From contig CAZPQN010000034.1 of assembly GCA_964588795.1 (NCBI GenBank), forward strand, positions 1-23,547: a DNA stretch of 23,547 nt, in the 5' to 3' direction. The notes under the pieces were generated by a model. That model saw only the letters and a list, made by a program, of their open reading frames with translations. It did not search any database and had not been told where the DNA came from. Both the position numbers and the translations under genes were made by a program. Of this stretch, positions 1 to 7,171 are shown in pieces (position 1 is the stretch's first letter; each line of letters starts with the position of its first letter). The stretch is from CAZPQN01 sp964588795 (lineage in GTDB: Bacteria; Fidelibacterota; UBA2242).

Positions 1-4
1 ACCA

Positions 5-78
5 TAAAATAAAACGTTCAAGCAGTCTGAACGTTTGTCCAAACCGCTAAATAAAACGTTCAAACGGTCTGAACGTTT
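5..78 (-). terminator. Probable tandem terminator of the rnf-rseC-apbE operon
   Basis: Read on the minus strand, each dyad forms a 9-bp stem (54-78 and 12-36) whose last bases run into a T-rich stretch: TTTTATTTA after the first and TTTTATTTTAT after the second. They begin about 75 bases past the apbE stop codon, where an intrinsic terminator would be expected. On the plus strand the hairpins are followed by GTCCAAA, with no T run. The stems are not very GC-rich, so termination is an inference. Operator sites are an alternative. Confidence 0.5.
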
Positions 79-90
79 GTCCAAATGACT
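7..90. repeat. Two tandem 42-bp units, each with a 9-bp inverted repeat
   Basis: Unit 1 (7-48) and unit 2 (49-90) differ at 5 of 42 positions. In both, AAACGTTCA and TGAACGTTT flank a 7-base loop. All the differences lie in the loop or in the last few bases, and the arms are identical. The array begins almost at the window edge, so more copies may lie to the left. I see no third copy to the right. Confidence 0.85.
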
Positions 91-153
91 TGTACAAACG
101 ATTTTAACCGGAAAACGACCGATATTGTTTGCACGCCGCTATGACTACAGCGC

Positions 154-1188
154 TCAGTTTTTACTGATGAACTTCCCAAAACCGGCGGACTGGATCACCT
201 GTCCGTCGTGATTGATCCACAGGGCTTCACAGTTCGGGAATTTTCGCAGGGCATTCATCCCTTCCCAAGCGCCCAGAACAAAAAGACCGGTAGCCATGGC
301 GTCCGCCTGTTCGGCATTGGGAGCGATAACCGTAACTGACTGACAGGAGTCAGCCGACAGGCCGGTACGGGGATTGAGCAGATGGTGGATGCGTTTGCCA
401 TTAAACATAAAATACTTCTCATAATCGCCCGAGGTGACCACCGCCAGGCTGTCCACTTCGAGAACCGCAAACATTTCACCAGTTGCGCGGGGATGCTGGA
501 TTCCGACTCGCCATTTGCGCCCATCCTGACGGGCGAGAGTTCGCAAATCACCGCCGGCATTGACCAGCGCTCCCGCAACCCCGCACCGTACGATAGCGTC
601 GAGCGCGCAATCCACGCCATAGCCTTTAGCGACTGCTCCAAGTCCGATTTTGGTTTGCCGATGACGTGCACCAAGGCGCGCATTTTCCCGATCAAGGATC
701 AATGATTGATAACCGATGAACGGCAATAATCGGGCGATTTCAGTTTGTGCCGGTGGGCGTAGTGAATCGCCTTTGAAACTATAGAGCGGTAAAATCGTCC
801 CGATGGTGACGTCAAAGGCGCCCTGCAGACGCGCGGAATAGGTTTGACTTCTCTCGAGAAGGTCCAAAATTTCCTCAGGCATTGCGACGGCGTCGGTTTG
901 GCGATGATTAAAGGCGTACAGCGGGCCCGTGGGGTTTCCTTCCCAAAACAGCGTCGCAATACGGTTTATTTCGGCAAATCCCGCCTCGAGCGCGGCGTTC
1001 GCCTCATCTGCCGTCGTGTCCAGCACCGTAATCTCGATGATCGTGCCCATCGCAAAACGTGTCGCTTTGGCTTCCTGCAGGGATTTTTCCGATCGGCAGG
1101 CAGTTAGTATCAGCGTCGATAGGAGCCAGATTAAAATCGCTGCCCGTCTATTTCTAACGATCGTATTGATACTCCTGAGTGCGTCCAT
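154..1188 (-). CDS. apbE: ApbE, FAD:protein FMN transferase, predicted lipoprotein
   Basis: ApbE enzymes transfer FMN from FAD to a threonine of a target protein outside the cytoplasm, using Mg2+. This 344-residue protein begins with a basic segment and a hydrophobic stretch ending in the lipobox LTAC, so Cys31 should be lipidated. Family motifs seen in order are GLGAVAKGYGVD, VNAGGDL, HHLLNPRTG and a C-terminal AEQADAMATGLFVLG. I chose ATG 1188, which lies two bases past the rseC stop. The frame stays open to 1341, but that part lies inside rseC and would put the signal peptide far from the N-terminus. The gene ends the rnf operon. Its natural substrates are RnfG and RnfD, which both carry threonine flavinylation motifs. 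The identification is firm; the exact start is less so. Confidence 0.93.
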   Translation of the reverse strand: MDALRSINTIVRNRRAAILIWLLSTLILTACRSEKSLQEAKATRFAMGTIIEITVLDTTADEANAALEAGFAEINRIATLFWEGNPTGPLYAFNHRQTDAVAMPEEILDLLERSQTYSARLQGAFDVTIGTILPLYSFKGDSLRPPAQTEIARLLPFIGYQSLILDRENARLGARHRQTKIGLGAVAKGYGVDCALDAIVRCGVAGALVNAGGDLRTLARQDGRKWRVGIQHPRATGEMFAVLEVDSLAVVTSGDYEKYFMFNGKRIHHLLNPRTGLSADSCQSVTVIAPNAEQADAMATGLFVLGAWEGMNALRKFPNCEALWINHDGQVIQSAGFGKFISKN

Positions 1189-1190
1189 AA

Positions 1191-1658
1191 TCACCGGGTT
1201 TTGAGTACCGCGCGGAGTCTGAACACAAAAAATCCGCGTTTCACCTGCCTCCGGCTCCACCAGTAAATACATACCCCAGTCAAAATTACCGCGCCAATAC
1301 CACAGATGAACTGGACGACCTCCGCCGGGAGACTTTTCCATGGTTCGGTGATGACGCGGCTGGCGATGATCACCGTCCCCAGAAAAGTCAACAGCGGTAG
1401 TCCGTACTGCACCAGCGCGATTTTGAGTTGGTTGGCGCCAATCTGTTCGATCACCACCCGGTCACCGGGAAGAGCCGCCTGTGTCGCTCGTATTTTAAGA
1501 ATTCGTTTTCCGGAATCGTTTGGACGACACAGCATCTTGGCACCGCAGGAATGACAGGCATCGCGTGATTCCAGTTCAACAGTCAACCAATCATTTTCCG
1601 CAGAAATTACCGTGGCGATTTCGGTATCTTCGGCGAAATACTGGTCTTCAGAGCTCAT
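1191..1658 (-). CDS. rseC: RseC/MucC-family membrane protein of the Rnf system
   Basis: This 155-residue protein has an N-terminal cytoplasmic domain with Cys35, Cys38 and Cys44 (CHSCGAKMLC) and then two membrane segments near residues 82-102 and 113-134. That is the RseC/MucC layout. In Escherichia coli, RseC works with the Rsx (Rnf-like) complex in reducing SoxR and also affects sigma-E; in many bacteria the gene sits beside rnf. The cysteines suggest a metal or iron-sulfur site. The gene overlaps the end of rnfB by 11 bases, so translation is probably coupled, and apbE starts two bases after its stop. A role in Rnf assembly or electron hand-off is inferred from family and position. The C-terminal tail is basic and cytoplasmic. 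Confidence 0.88.
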   Translation of the reverse strand: MSSEDQYFAEDTEIATVISAENDWLTVELESRDACHSCGAKMLCRPNDSGKRILKIRATQAALPGDRVVIEQIGANQLKIALVQYGLPLLTFLGTVIIASRVITEPWKSLPAEVVQFICGIGAVILTGVCIYWWSRRQVKRGFFVFRLRAVLKTR

Positions 1659-2457
1659 CCCTGGAACCGACGATTACAATGCATTTGGTGGGACATTTCT
1701 CGGTGGGCAGGACGAGTTCCTTCGTGTACACCGCGTGATCAACCTGCGCCAAATTATCTTTGACCTTGAACCCCTGACCATTGACGGCACGTTCGCAAAT
1801 CATACAGCCGATGCAGGCGCTTTTGCAGATGGCGCGGGAAGTCTTGGGGTTATCCTTATTTTTACAGAGCACAAACACATGCTGAGAAAGCGGATGCAGT
1901 TCAATTACCTGCCGCGGACAGGCGGCGACGCACAGTCCGCAACCCGTGCATTTTTTACGATCGACTTCCGGAATATTCTGAGCGTTCAGATGAATGGCAT
2001 CGAAAGGACAGGCGCGCACGCAATCCGCCAACCCGATGCAACCGTAAGTGCAGGCGCGTTCTCCACCGGCGATCAAGGTCGCCGCCAGGCAGGTCGGAAC
2101 CCCCTGGTATTCGGCTTTTTTAGTCACCACACCATCGCCACCCTGACAAAACACGACTGCGACCTGGCGTTCACCAGTGACGGCATCAATGCCCAAAATC
2201 CGCGCAATCTCTTCCCGGGCGGAAGCGCCGCAGACGGAACAGTCGGCGACCTGTGATTTGCCACCGGCCAGCGCCTCGGCAAAATTGGCACAACCGGCAT
2301 AGCCGCAACTGCCGCAATTGGCGCCCGGCAGACATTCGGCAATCTGCCCGATCCGCGAATCTTCTTCGACATGCAGTTTCTTGTTCGCCAAAGCAATTAG
2401 CACAGAGAAGAATAATCCGATGCCCGCCATACTTAAAACGCTATATAGAACGCCCAT
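1648..2457 (-). CDS. rnfB: RnfB, iron-sulfur electron-input subunit of the Rnf complex
   Basis: RnfB accepts electrons from reduced ferredoxin at the cytoplasmic face. The 269-residue protein has one N-terminal membrane helix (about 1-25). A 4Fe-4S domain follows with Cys42, 48, 51 and 56 (CLPGANCGSCGYAGC). Then come ferredoxin-type clusters around Cys136/140/146/150 and Cys170/173/176/180, and another cysteine set at 211-221 with 255 and 259. The extra C-terminal cluster region matches the longer RnfB type of anaerobes rather than the short proteobacterial one. I prefer ATG 2457 because AGGAG sits five bases upstream. The TTG immediately before it is only two bases from that site. It starts 12 bases after rnfA. 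Confidence 0.95.
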   Translation of the reverse strand: MGVLYSVLSMAGIGLFFSVLIALANKKLHVEEDSRIGQIAECLPGANCGSCGYAGCANFAEALAGGKSQVADCSVCGASAREEIARILGIDAVTGERQVAVVFCQGGDGVVTKKAEYQGVPTCLAATLIAGGERACTYGCIGLADCVRACPFDAIHLNAQNIPEVDRKKCTGCGLCVAACPRQVIELHPLSQHVFVLCKNKDNPKTSRAICKSACIGCMICERAVNGQGFKVKDNLAQVDHAVYTKELVLPTEKCPTKCIVIVGSRDEL

Positions 2458-2469
2458 CAATGCTCCTTT

Positions 2470-3042
2470 TTATATCAATCCGGCAAAACCCATGAAGGCC
2501 AGCGCCAGACAGCCCGCGATGATCAGGGTAATGGAAGCCCCGCGCAACGGCTGAGGCACATCTCCGATTTCCAATTCTTCGCGGATGCCCGCCATGATCA
2601 CCAACGCCAGCGAAAAGCCAAAACCGGACGCAAAACCATAGACGATACTTTCGACAAATCCATATTGTTTCATCACGAGAAACAACGCCAGCCCCAAAAT
2701 TGCACAGTTGGTCGTGATGAGCGGCAGGAAAATCCCCAGTGCATCGTACAACGGTCGGCTGGTCTTCTTGATGAACATCTCCACCAACTGGACGAGCGAG
2801 GCGATGACCAAAATGAAAGCGACGATCTCTAAGTATTCAAGATGCAACCCGATCAAAATATACTTATTGATCAGCCAGGCTACCGCCGCGGTCAGGGTCA
2901 TCACAAAAGTGGTGGCGACGCCCATACTCATTGCCGAACCCAACTTCTTGGATACGCCGATAAACGGACAAATGCCTAAAAACGAGGCTAATACGTAATT
3001 ATTGACGATTGCGGCCGAAATGAATATGATAATCAGCTTCAT
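2470..3042 (-). CDS. rnfA: RnfA, integral membrane subunit of the Rnf complex
   Basis: RnfA and RnfE are homologous six-helix membrane proteins that pack together with inverted topology. In the related Na+-NQR and Rnf structures, paired cysteines from the two subunits hold a 2Fe-2S cluster within the membrane. This 190-residue protein is the usual family length. It carries the two expected cysteines, Cys25 in GICPFIGVS and Cys113 in TNCAIL. It also has the conserved GIREELEIGDVPQPLRG stretch near the C-terminus. The start codon overlaps the rnfE stop by four bases (ATGA), so the two partners should be made together by coupled translation. Confidence 0.97.
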   Translation of the reverse strand: MKLIIIFISAAIVNNYVLASFLGICPFIGVSKKLGSAMSMGVATTFVMTLTAAVAWLINKYILIGLHLEYLEIVAFILVIASLVQLVEMFIKKTSRPLYDALGIFLPLITTNCAILGLALFLVMKQYGFVESIVYGFASGFGFSLALVIMAGIREELEIGDVPQPLRGASITLIIAGCLALAFMGFAGLI

Positions 3043-3653
3043 GCGCGTTTCTCCCGGGCATTGATCCAGTTAGCAATTCCGATAAAAAAACCCAGCATCA
3101 GAAATGCGCCGGGCGGCAGAGCCATCACCATCCACGTGGTAAAATTGCGCGGCATGATCTGCAGGTTGAAAATCGTCCCGTTGCCGATCAGCTCACGGAT
3201 AGAACCCAGCGCGAGTAAAACCAGGGTAAATCCGACACTCATCCCGATGGCATCAATCACCGAGCGTCCCACAGGATTCTTCGAAGCAAAGGCTTCCTGC
3301 CGTGCCAAAACAATACAATTGACTACGATTAACGGGATAAACGGTCCGAGTGCGGCACTGATTTCCGGATAAAAGGCCGCCATCACGCGGTCGGTAACCG
3401 TCACGAAGGTTGCGATGACCACGATGAACGCCGCAATGCGTACTTCGTTGGGAATCAATTTACGCGCCAGAGAGATGATCAGACTGGACATCACCAGCGT
3501 GAAGAAAACCGCCAGACCCATCGAAAAGCCATTGATCGCAGAGGTGGTCACCGCCAAAGTCGGGCAGGTACCCAAAACCATGCGCAGGATTGGATTTTCG
3601 TCCCATAAACCTTTGGTGAATTCTCTGATTAGAGTAACTTTTTTTTCAGCCAT
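3039..3653 (-). CDS. rnfE: RnfE, integral membrane subunit of the Rnf complex
   Basis: This is the inverted-topology partner of RnfA. The 204-residue protein has several membrane helices and the two cluster cysteines, Cys30 in VLGTCPTLAVT and Cys113 in VVNCIVLARQEAFA. The stretch PVGRSVIDAIGMSVGFTLVL, followed by SIRELIGNG, is characteristic of RnfE/NqrD. It starts two bases after the rnfG stop and overlaps rnfA by four bases. Nothing is missing or unusual in the sequence. Subunit assignment against RnfA rests on the SIRELIGNGT motif and the charged N-terminus. Confidence 0.96.
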   Translation of the reverse strand: MAEKKVTLIREFTKGLWDENPILRMVLGTCPTLAVTTSAINGFSMGLAVFFTLVMSSLIISLARKLIPNEVRIAAFIVVIATFVTVTDRVMAAFYPEISAALGPFIPLIVVNCIVLARQEAFASKNPVGRSVIDAIGMSVGFTLVLLALGSIRELIGNGTIFNLQIMPRNFTTWMVMALPPGAFLMLGFFIGIANWINAREKRA

Positions 3654-3655
3654 AT

Positions 3656-4246
3656 TCAGTTGACCTTGTTTAAATAGACGGCGCGGTGGGTTTTAATTGC
3701 CTGATTGATAATGTCCACGACGGCTTTGGAAGAAATCGTCGCTCCGGTAATTGCCTGGATCTGGGTTTTGCTTTTATCCGCAGTCTGGTTTTTGACATAG
3801 GTGATTTCTTTACCAACAGCCAGATCGCAGAATTGCTCGCTAAACCATTGCGGATTGGTTTTATTGGTTGGATCGTTGTCGATTTTTGTGCCGAGCCCGG
3901 GAGTTTCCGCCTGTTGCAGGACTTTGATTTTGACAATTTTTTCGAACCTGGCATCCATGCCTACGATGATTTTCAACCGACTCTGGAAGCCATCCCCTTC
4001 CGCGACAAAAGCGATGCCGGCAAGCTGACCTTTGGCATCCTTGCCGATATAAAACGACAGTCCCTCGATGACTCGGACATCGCAGGTTTTTTTGTCGGGG
4101 ATAACAAAACCCACGGCTTCGGACAAGGCTTTGTTTTGATTTAATTCGATGCGCGGGGCAGTATATTTATTCAGAATCGCCAACACAAACCCCGAAACAA
4201 GGGAAACCGTGGTCAAAACGACAATCAGCCGCAGTGATTTATTCAT
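3656..4246 (-). CDS. rnfG: RnfG, periplasmic FMN-carrying subunit of the Rnf complex
   Basis: RnfG is a single-helix, periplasm-facing protein that carries covalently bound FMN. This 196-residue product has a membrane anchor at about residues 6-26. Its C-terminal FMN-binding domain includes ETPGLGTKI and the flavinylation motif ITGATISS. Thr170, the last residue of TGAT, is the predicted attachment site for the ApbE encoded downstream. I start it at ATG 4246, which overlaps the rnfD stop as ATGA and follows AAAAAGG. The reading frame stays open another 400 bases upstream, but that part is only an out-of-frame reading of rnfD. The family assignment is certain; in-vivo flavinylation is inferred. 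Confidence 0.95.
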   Translation of the reverse strand: MNKSLRLIVVLTTVSLVSGFVLAILNKYTAPRIELNQNKALSEAVGFVIPDKKTCDVRVIEGLSFYIGKDAKGQLAGIAFVAEGDGFQSRLKIIVGMDARFEKIVKIKVLQQAETPGLGTKIDNDPTNKTNPQWFSEQFCDLAVGKEITYVKNQTADKSKTQIQAITGATISSKAVVDIINQAIKTHRAVYLNKVN

Positions 4247-5250
4247 ACCTTTTTCTCTCCAAATATTATAGGACGCGTATAACGATTGATCAGCGGCGTC
4301 AGCGCATTCATCAATAAAATCGAGTACATCACGCCTTCCGGCAGGCCTCCAAAGAGGCGGATAATCACCAACAGTATGCCTGCTCCGATACCGAATATCC
4401 AGGCGCCTTTCGGCGTAACCGGCGTCGTAACCATATCGGTAGCCATGAAGAATGCCCCCAACATCAATCCCCCGGCAAACAGATGAAAGACGGGATCGGG
4501 ATATTGGGCGGGATTGCTGATCCAGAAAAGCCCACCCACCACAAACACGGTGCCCAAATATCCAACGGGAATCCGCCAGTCGGCATATTTCTTTACCAAA
4601 ATAAATATTCCACCCATCAGGATCATCAGCGCGCTGGTTTCTCCGATGCAACCACCGACGGTTCCCATAAACAGATCGTAGTATGGCGTCAGTGTTTTTT
4701 CAAATTTAAAAGAACCAAGCGGTGTGGCGGTCGTGATTGCATCAAGCGTGCGCGGGATGCTCCAGGTCGTCATGGCAATCGGGAAACTGGCCTGCAGAAA
4801 GGCGCGTCCGATTAAGGCGGGATTGAAGATGTTGTATCCTAAGCCACCGAAAACCTGTTTGCCGATCGCGATGGCGAAAACTGCCCCATAAATCGCCATG
4901 CTGAAAGGCAAACCCGGCGGCAGAGTCAAGGCTAAAAGCAAACCGGTCAGTACGGCACTGCCGTCGGTAATTGTGAGCGGTTTACGACGAACGAGGTTGA
5001 GGATTAATTCCGTCAAAACCGCGCTACCCACCGACAGCCCAATCAGCCAAAGAGCACGAGCTCCGAAATTATAGACTCCAAAAATGACCGCCGGTAGCAG
5101 TGCAGAGATCACGGTCCACATAATTTGCGGAACCGCGTCTTTCCGCAACAGGTGCGGTGAGGATTTTAATAAAAACTCCATTTTCGTTTTTTCGGGTTTC
5201 GATTCAGCGAGTTTTACAGGTTCAGCAGCTTTATTTTCAGGTACGTTCAT
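4243..5250 (-). CDS. rnfD: RnfD, membrane subunit with a covalent-FMN site
   Basis: RnfD (the NqrB homologue) is a polytopic membrane protein thought to take part in ion translocation. It has 335 residues, close to the family norm. A polar N-terminal tail is followed by about ten hydrophobic segments. Recognisable blocks are LTITDGSAVLTGLLLALTLP, FNPALIGRAFL and TDMVTTPVTPKG, the last typical of RnfD/NqrB. The predicted FMN attachment residue is Thr176 in DAITTATPLG. This has Thr where the SGAT consensus has Gly, but the required final Thr is kept. It overlaps rnfG by four bases and lies 46 bases behind rnfC. Confidence 0.96.
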   Translation of the reverse strand: MNVPENKAAEPVKLAESKPEKTKMEFLLKSSPHLLRKDAVPQIMWTVISALLPAVIFGVYNFGARALWLIGLSVGSAVLTELILNLVRRKPLTITDGSAVLTGLLLALTLPPGLPFSMAIYGAVFAIAIGKQVFGGLGYNIFNPALIGRAFLQASFPIAMTTWSIPRTLDAITTATPLGSFKFEKTLTPYYDLFMGTVGGCIGETSALMILMGGIFILVKKYADWRIPVGYLGTVFVVGGLFWISNPAQYPDPVFHLFAGGLMLGAFFMATDMVTTPVTPKGAWIFGIGAGILLVIIRLFGGLPEGVMYSILLMNALTPLINRYTRPIIFGEKKV

Positions 5251-5296
5251 TGATCAACCTATCCTTAATTACAATCAGCCTGCAAGGTAATGATTT

Positions 5297-6631
5297 TCAT
5301 TTAGCTACAGCTTGCTGGCGTTTCAATTCGTTGACTTTGAGCTTGCCAATACGGATTTGATGTACCAGCGGTAGGCGGGCGGGACAGATATACGCACAGG
5401 AGCCACACTCGATACAATTCAAGACCCCTAAAGAAGAGGCGGTTTCCCAGTTGCTTCTGGAACTGTACCGCGCAATGCGCGTCGGCACGAGTTGCATCGG
5501 ACAGGCCCTGACGCAGGCTCCACATTGAATACAGGGATATTCCTTGTTCTCGGGGATACTGCTGCCTTTCAGACAAAGCAAACCGCTGGTGGCTTTGACC
5601 ACGGGCACCTGGCAACTGTGTTGGGCAATTCCCATCATTGGTCCACCCATGATGATCATCGCGGCGTCGGCAGTCAATCCCCCGCAAAAATCAATCAGAT
5701 TCTGAAAGGTAGTGCCGATCCTGACAATTAAATTTTTCGGTTCTTTGATCGCATCGCCGGTAACAGTTACGACACGTTCAACCAGCGGCCGATACGACGC
5801 CACTGCATCGGCGATGGCGAGAGCTGTGCCGACATTTTGCACTACGACGCCGACGTCCATGGGCAATCCACCGGTAGGCACGCGGCGTTTTAAAATGGCG
5901 TCAATCAGCATCTTTTCTGCTCCCTGGGGGTATTTTACCTTTAGGGGTTGGACGGTGAAGTCTGTATATTCGGCAACCGCCCTGGCCATGCTGGCGATCG
6001 CATCCGGTTTGTTGGCTTCGATTCCGATAATGGCGCGTTGAATGCCGAGGGCCTTTAACATGATGCGGATGCCTAACACGATCTGGTCGGGAAATTCCAC
6101 CATCGTGCGATGGTCGGCAGTCAGATAGGGTTCGCATTCACAACCATTGATGATCAGAGTATCAACGCTTTTATTTTTCGGAGGATTGAGTTTGACATGC
6201 GTCGGGAAAGCAGCCCCGCCTAACCCAACGACCCCACCGCTCAGGATCAGGTTGTTGATTTCATCCCGCGTGAGGTCTTTCCAGCTTTTTTGGGTAGTGC
6301 CATTGACGAACCATTCATCCTTGCCGTCGCCAGCGATCACGACTGACAGGACGTTCGGACCGGCGGGATGAGCGACTGGCTCGATGGCTTTGATCGTGCC
6401 TGAAATCGTGGCATGGACGGTGCTCGACACAAATCCGCCGCTTTGTCCGATGATCTGTCCGGTTTTGACTGCCTGCCCTTTGGACACCACCGGCGTACAG
6501 GGTGCCCCGATGTGTTGCTGAAGAGGAATAATGACTTCAGCGGGTACCGGCATTCGCTCGATTGGTTTGCTGGCGGTGTCGGCTTTGAATTCTTTGGGAT
6601 GGACACCTTTTTTAAAAGTTTTCAGATGCAT
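5297..6631 (-). CDS. rnfC: RnfC, NAD(H)- and FMN-binding subunit of the Rnf complex
   Basis: RnfC is the peripheral cytoplasmic subunit that passes electrons to NAD+. It resembles the NuoF subunit of complex I. The 444-residue protein has a glycine-rich nucleotide-binding stretch GGVVGLGGAAFPTHVK (132-147) and the ECEP motif at 165-168. Two ferredoxin-type clusters follow at Cys367/370/373/377 and Cys406/409/412/416. It is a compact form without the long C-terminal repeat tail of many proteobacterial RnfC proteins. I use ATG 6631 because it is in frame and AGGAAAG lies just upstream. A second ATG four bases earlier is out of frame. It is the first gene of the operon. Confidence 0.97.
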   Translation of the reverse strand: MHLKTFKKGVHPKEFKADTASKPIERMPVPAEVIIPLQQHIGAPCTPVVSKGQAVKTGQIIGQSGGFVSSTVHATISGTIKAIEPVAHPAGPNVLSVVIAGDGKDEWFVNGTTQKSWKDLTRDEINNLILSGGVVGLGGAAFPTHVKLNPPKNKSVDTLIINGCECEPYLTADHRTMVEFPDQIVLGIRIMLKALGIQRAIIGIEANKPDAIASMARAVAEYTDFTVQPLKVKYPQGAEKMLIDAILKRRVPTGGLPMDVGVVVQNVGTALAIADAVASYRPLVERVVTVTGDAIKEPKNLIVRIGTTFQNLIDFCGGLTADAAMIIMGGPMMGIAQHSCQVPVVKATSGLLCLKGSSIPENKEYPCIQCGACVRACPMQLVPTRIARYSSRSNWETASSLGVLNCIECGSCAYICPARLPLVHQIRIGKLKVNELKRQQAVAK

Positions 6632-6635
6632 GCAT

Positions 6636-6817
6636 ACTTTCCTGGTAACTTCAAACAGTGTTAAAAAAGCGGGAAAATTTAAAAAGGATTTACCTAAAAT
6701 GGTGGGCTTTTTTTCAACCCGGGATAATCTGCCGACGAGGAAAAAGGCTCGCGAAGATAATCCTCAGATAATTTGGGTTATTGGGCCAAACAGCTTAAAT
6801 TTCGGCTGTTCTTTGAC
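6636..6817. promoter_or_regulatory. Divergent control region between rnfC (minus) and ssrA (plus)
   Basis: No gene fits here. On the minus strand TTGAAA (6717-6712) is a possible -35 box for rnfC, but no good -10 lies 16-18 bases away, so the promoter is uncertain. On the plus strand, GATAAT occurs three times (6723-6728, 6756-6761, 6767-6772). The last two are 11 bases apart, about one helical turn, and are -10-like. TTAAAT at 6795-6800 is another candidate nearer the tmRNA 5' end. None has a convincing -35. Confidence 0.35.
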
Positions 6818-7167
6818 GGGGGCGAATGGACTTGACGGATCTGCAGGTTGAGTAAAATGCGTGTCGTGGTTTTCAGGAGGGCCACGTTAATAAACCTGAA
6901 CAAGTCAAATGCCAATACTTATGGCACCGTCGCTTACGCTTAGTTAGCGACCGTTCATAGCCGAGCGCGCCTGTCGTTTGGTTGTGAGCGTCGATTTTAC
7001 AGGCTCGCCTTTTACATTAGTCTGGATGGGAAAGGTTAAATCCTGCAGGCTGGTGCCGACCAAGATTGTCCGCTGACGCGGTCGGGACGAGAACCAGTAA
7101 CGGACTACACACGTAGGATTTTATTCGGTCGCATTTTCGGACGAGGGTTCGATTCCCTCCGCCTCCA
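6818..7167 (+). ncRNA. ssrA: Transfer-messenger RNA (tmRNA)
   Basis: tmRNA rescues stalled ribosomes and tags the unfinished protein for degradation. The 350-base gene folds as expected. The 5' end GGGGGCG (6818-6824) pairs with CGCCTCC (7160-7166), keeping the G3:U70 wobble that alanyl-tRNA synthetase reads. A T-arm with GGTTCGATTCC lies just before the 3' end. Helix 2 pairs CTGCAGG (6841-6847) with CCTGCAG (7042-7048). Pseudoknot 1 has CGTGG/CCACG (6865-6869, 6882-6886) and TTCAGG/CCTGAA (6872-6877, 6895-6900). The H5 hairpin GTCGCT/AGCGAC (6929-6934, 6946-6951) has the tag stop codon in its loop. CCA is not encoded. Its 3' end is four bases from the convergent glycosyltransferase stop, with no terminator visible. 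Confidence 0.96.
6911..6943 (+). other. ssrA: tmRNA tag-peptide reading frame, ANTYGTVAYA
   Basis: The probable resume codon GCC (6911) lies ten bases after the end of pseudoknot 1. In Escherichia coli that distance is eleven bases, and the resume codon is also an alanine codon. The frame reads Ala-Asn-Thr-Tyr-Gly-Thr-Val-Ala-Tyr-Ala and stops at TAG 6941-6943 inside the H5 loop. The ending -VAYA differs from the usual -LAA. The upstream AAGTC resembles the bases before the E. coli resume codon but sits four bases too early, so the register is not fully certain. Confidence 0.7.
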
Positions 7168-7171
7168 CGCC

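Noticed and set aside
7..90. CRISPR array
   Set aside because: Only two units, with about 5 variable bases between near-identical stretches, leave no room for spacers, and no cas genes are present.
1189..1341. N-terminal extension of ApbE to 1341
   Set aside because: It lies wholly within rseC in another frame, and would place the lipoprotein signal about 50 residues inside the protein. ATG 1188 gives a normal signal peptide.
1612..2256. 214-residue plus-strand frame opposite rnfB
   Set aside because: It is a shadow of rnfB; it has no ribosome site or recognisable motif, and its open frame follows from the codon pattern of the real gene.
4247..4651. Extension of RnfG into a 331-residue protein
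   Set aside because: The extra 135 residues are an out-of-frame reading of rnfD with no family features. RnfG starts at ATG 4246.
6907..6960. Longer tmRNA tag read from AAA after AAGTC
   Set aside because: The resume codon would be only six bases after pseudoknot 1, the peptide would be long and Arg/Leu-rich, and its stop would lie outside the H5 hairpin.
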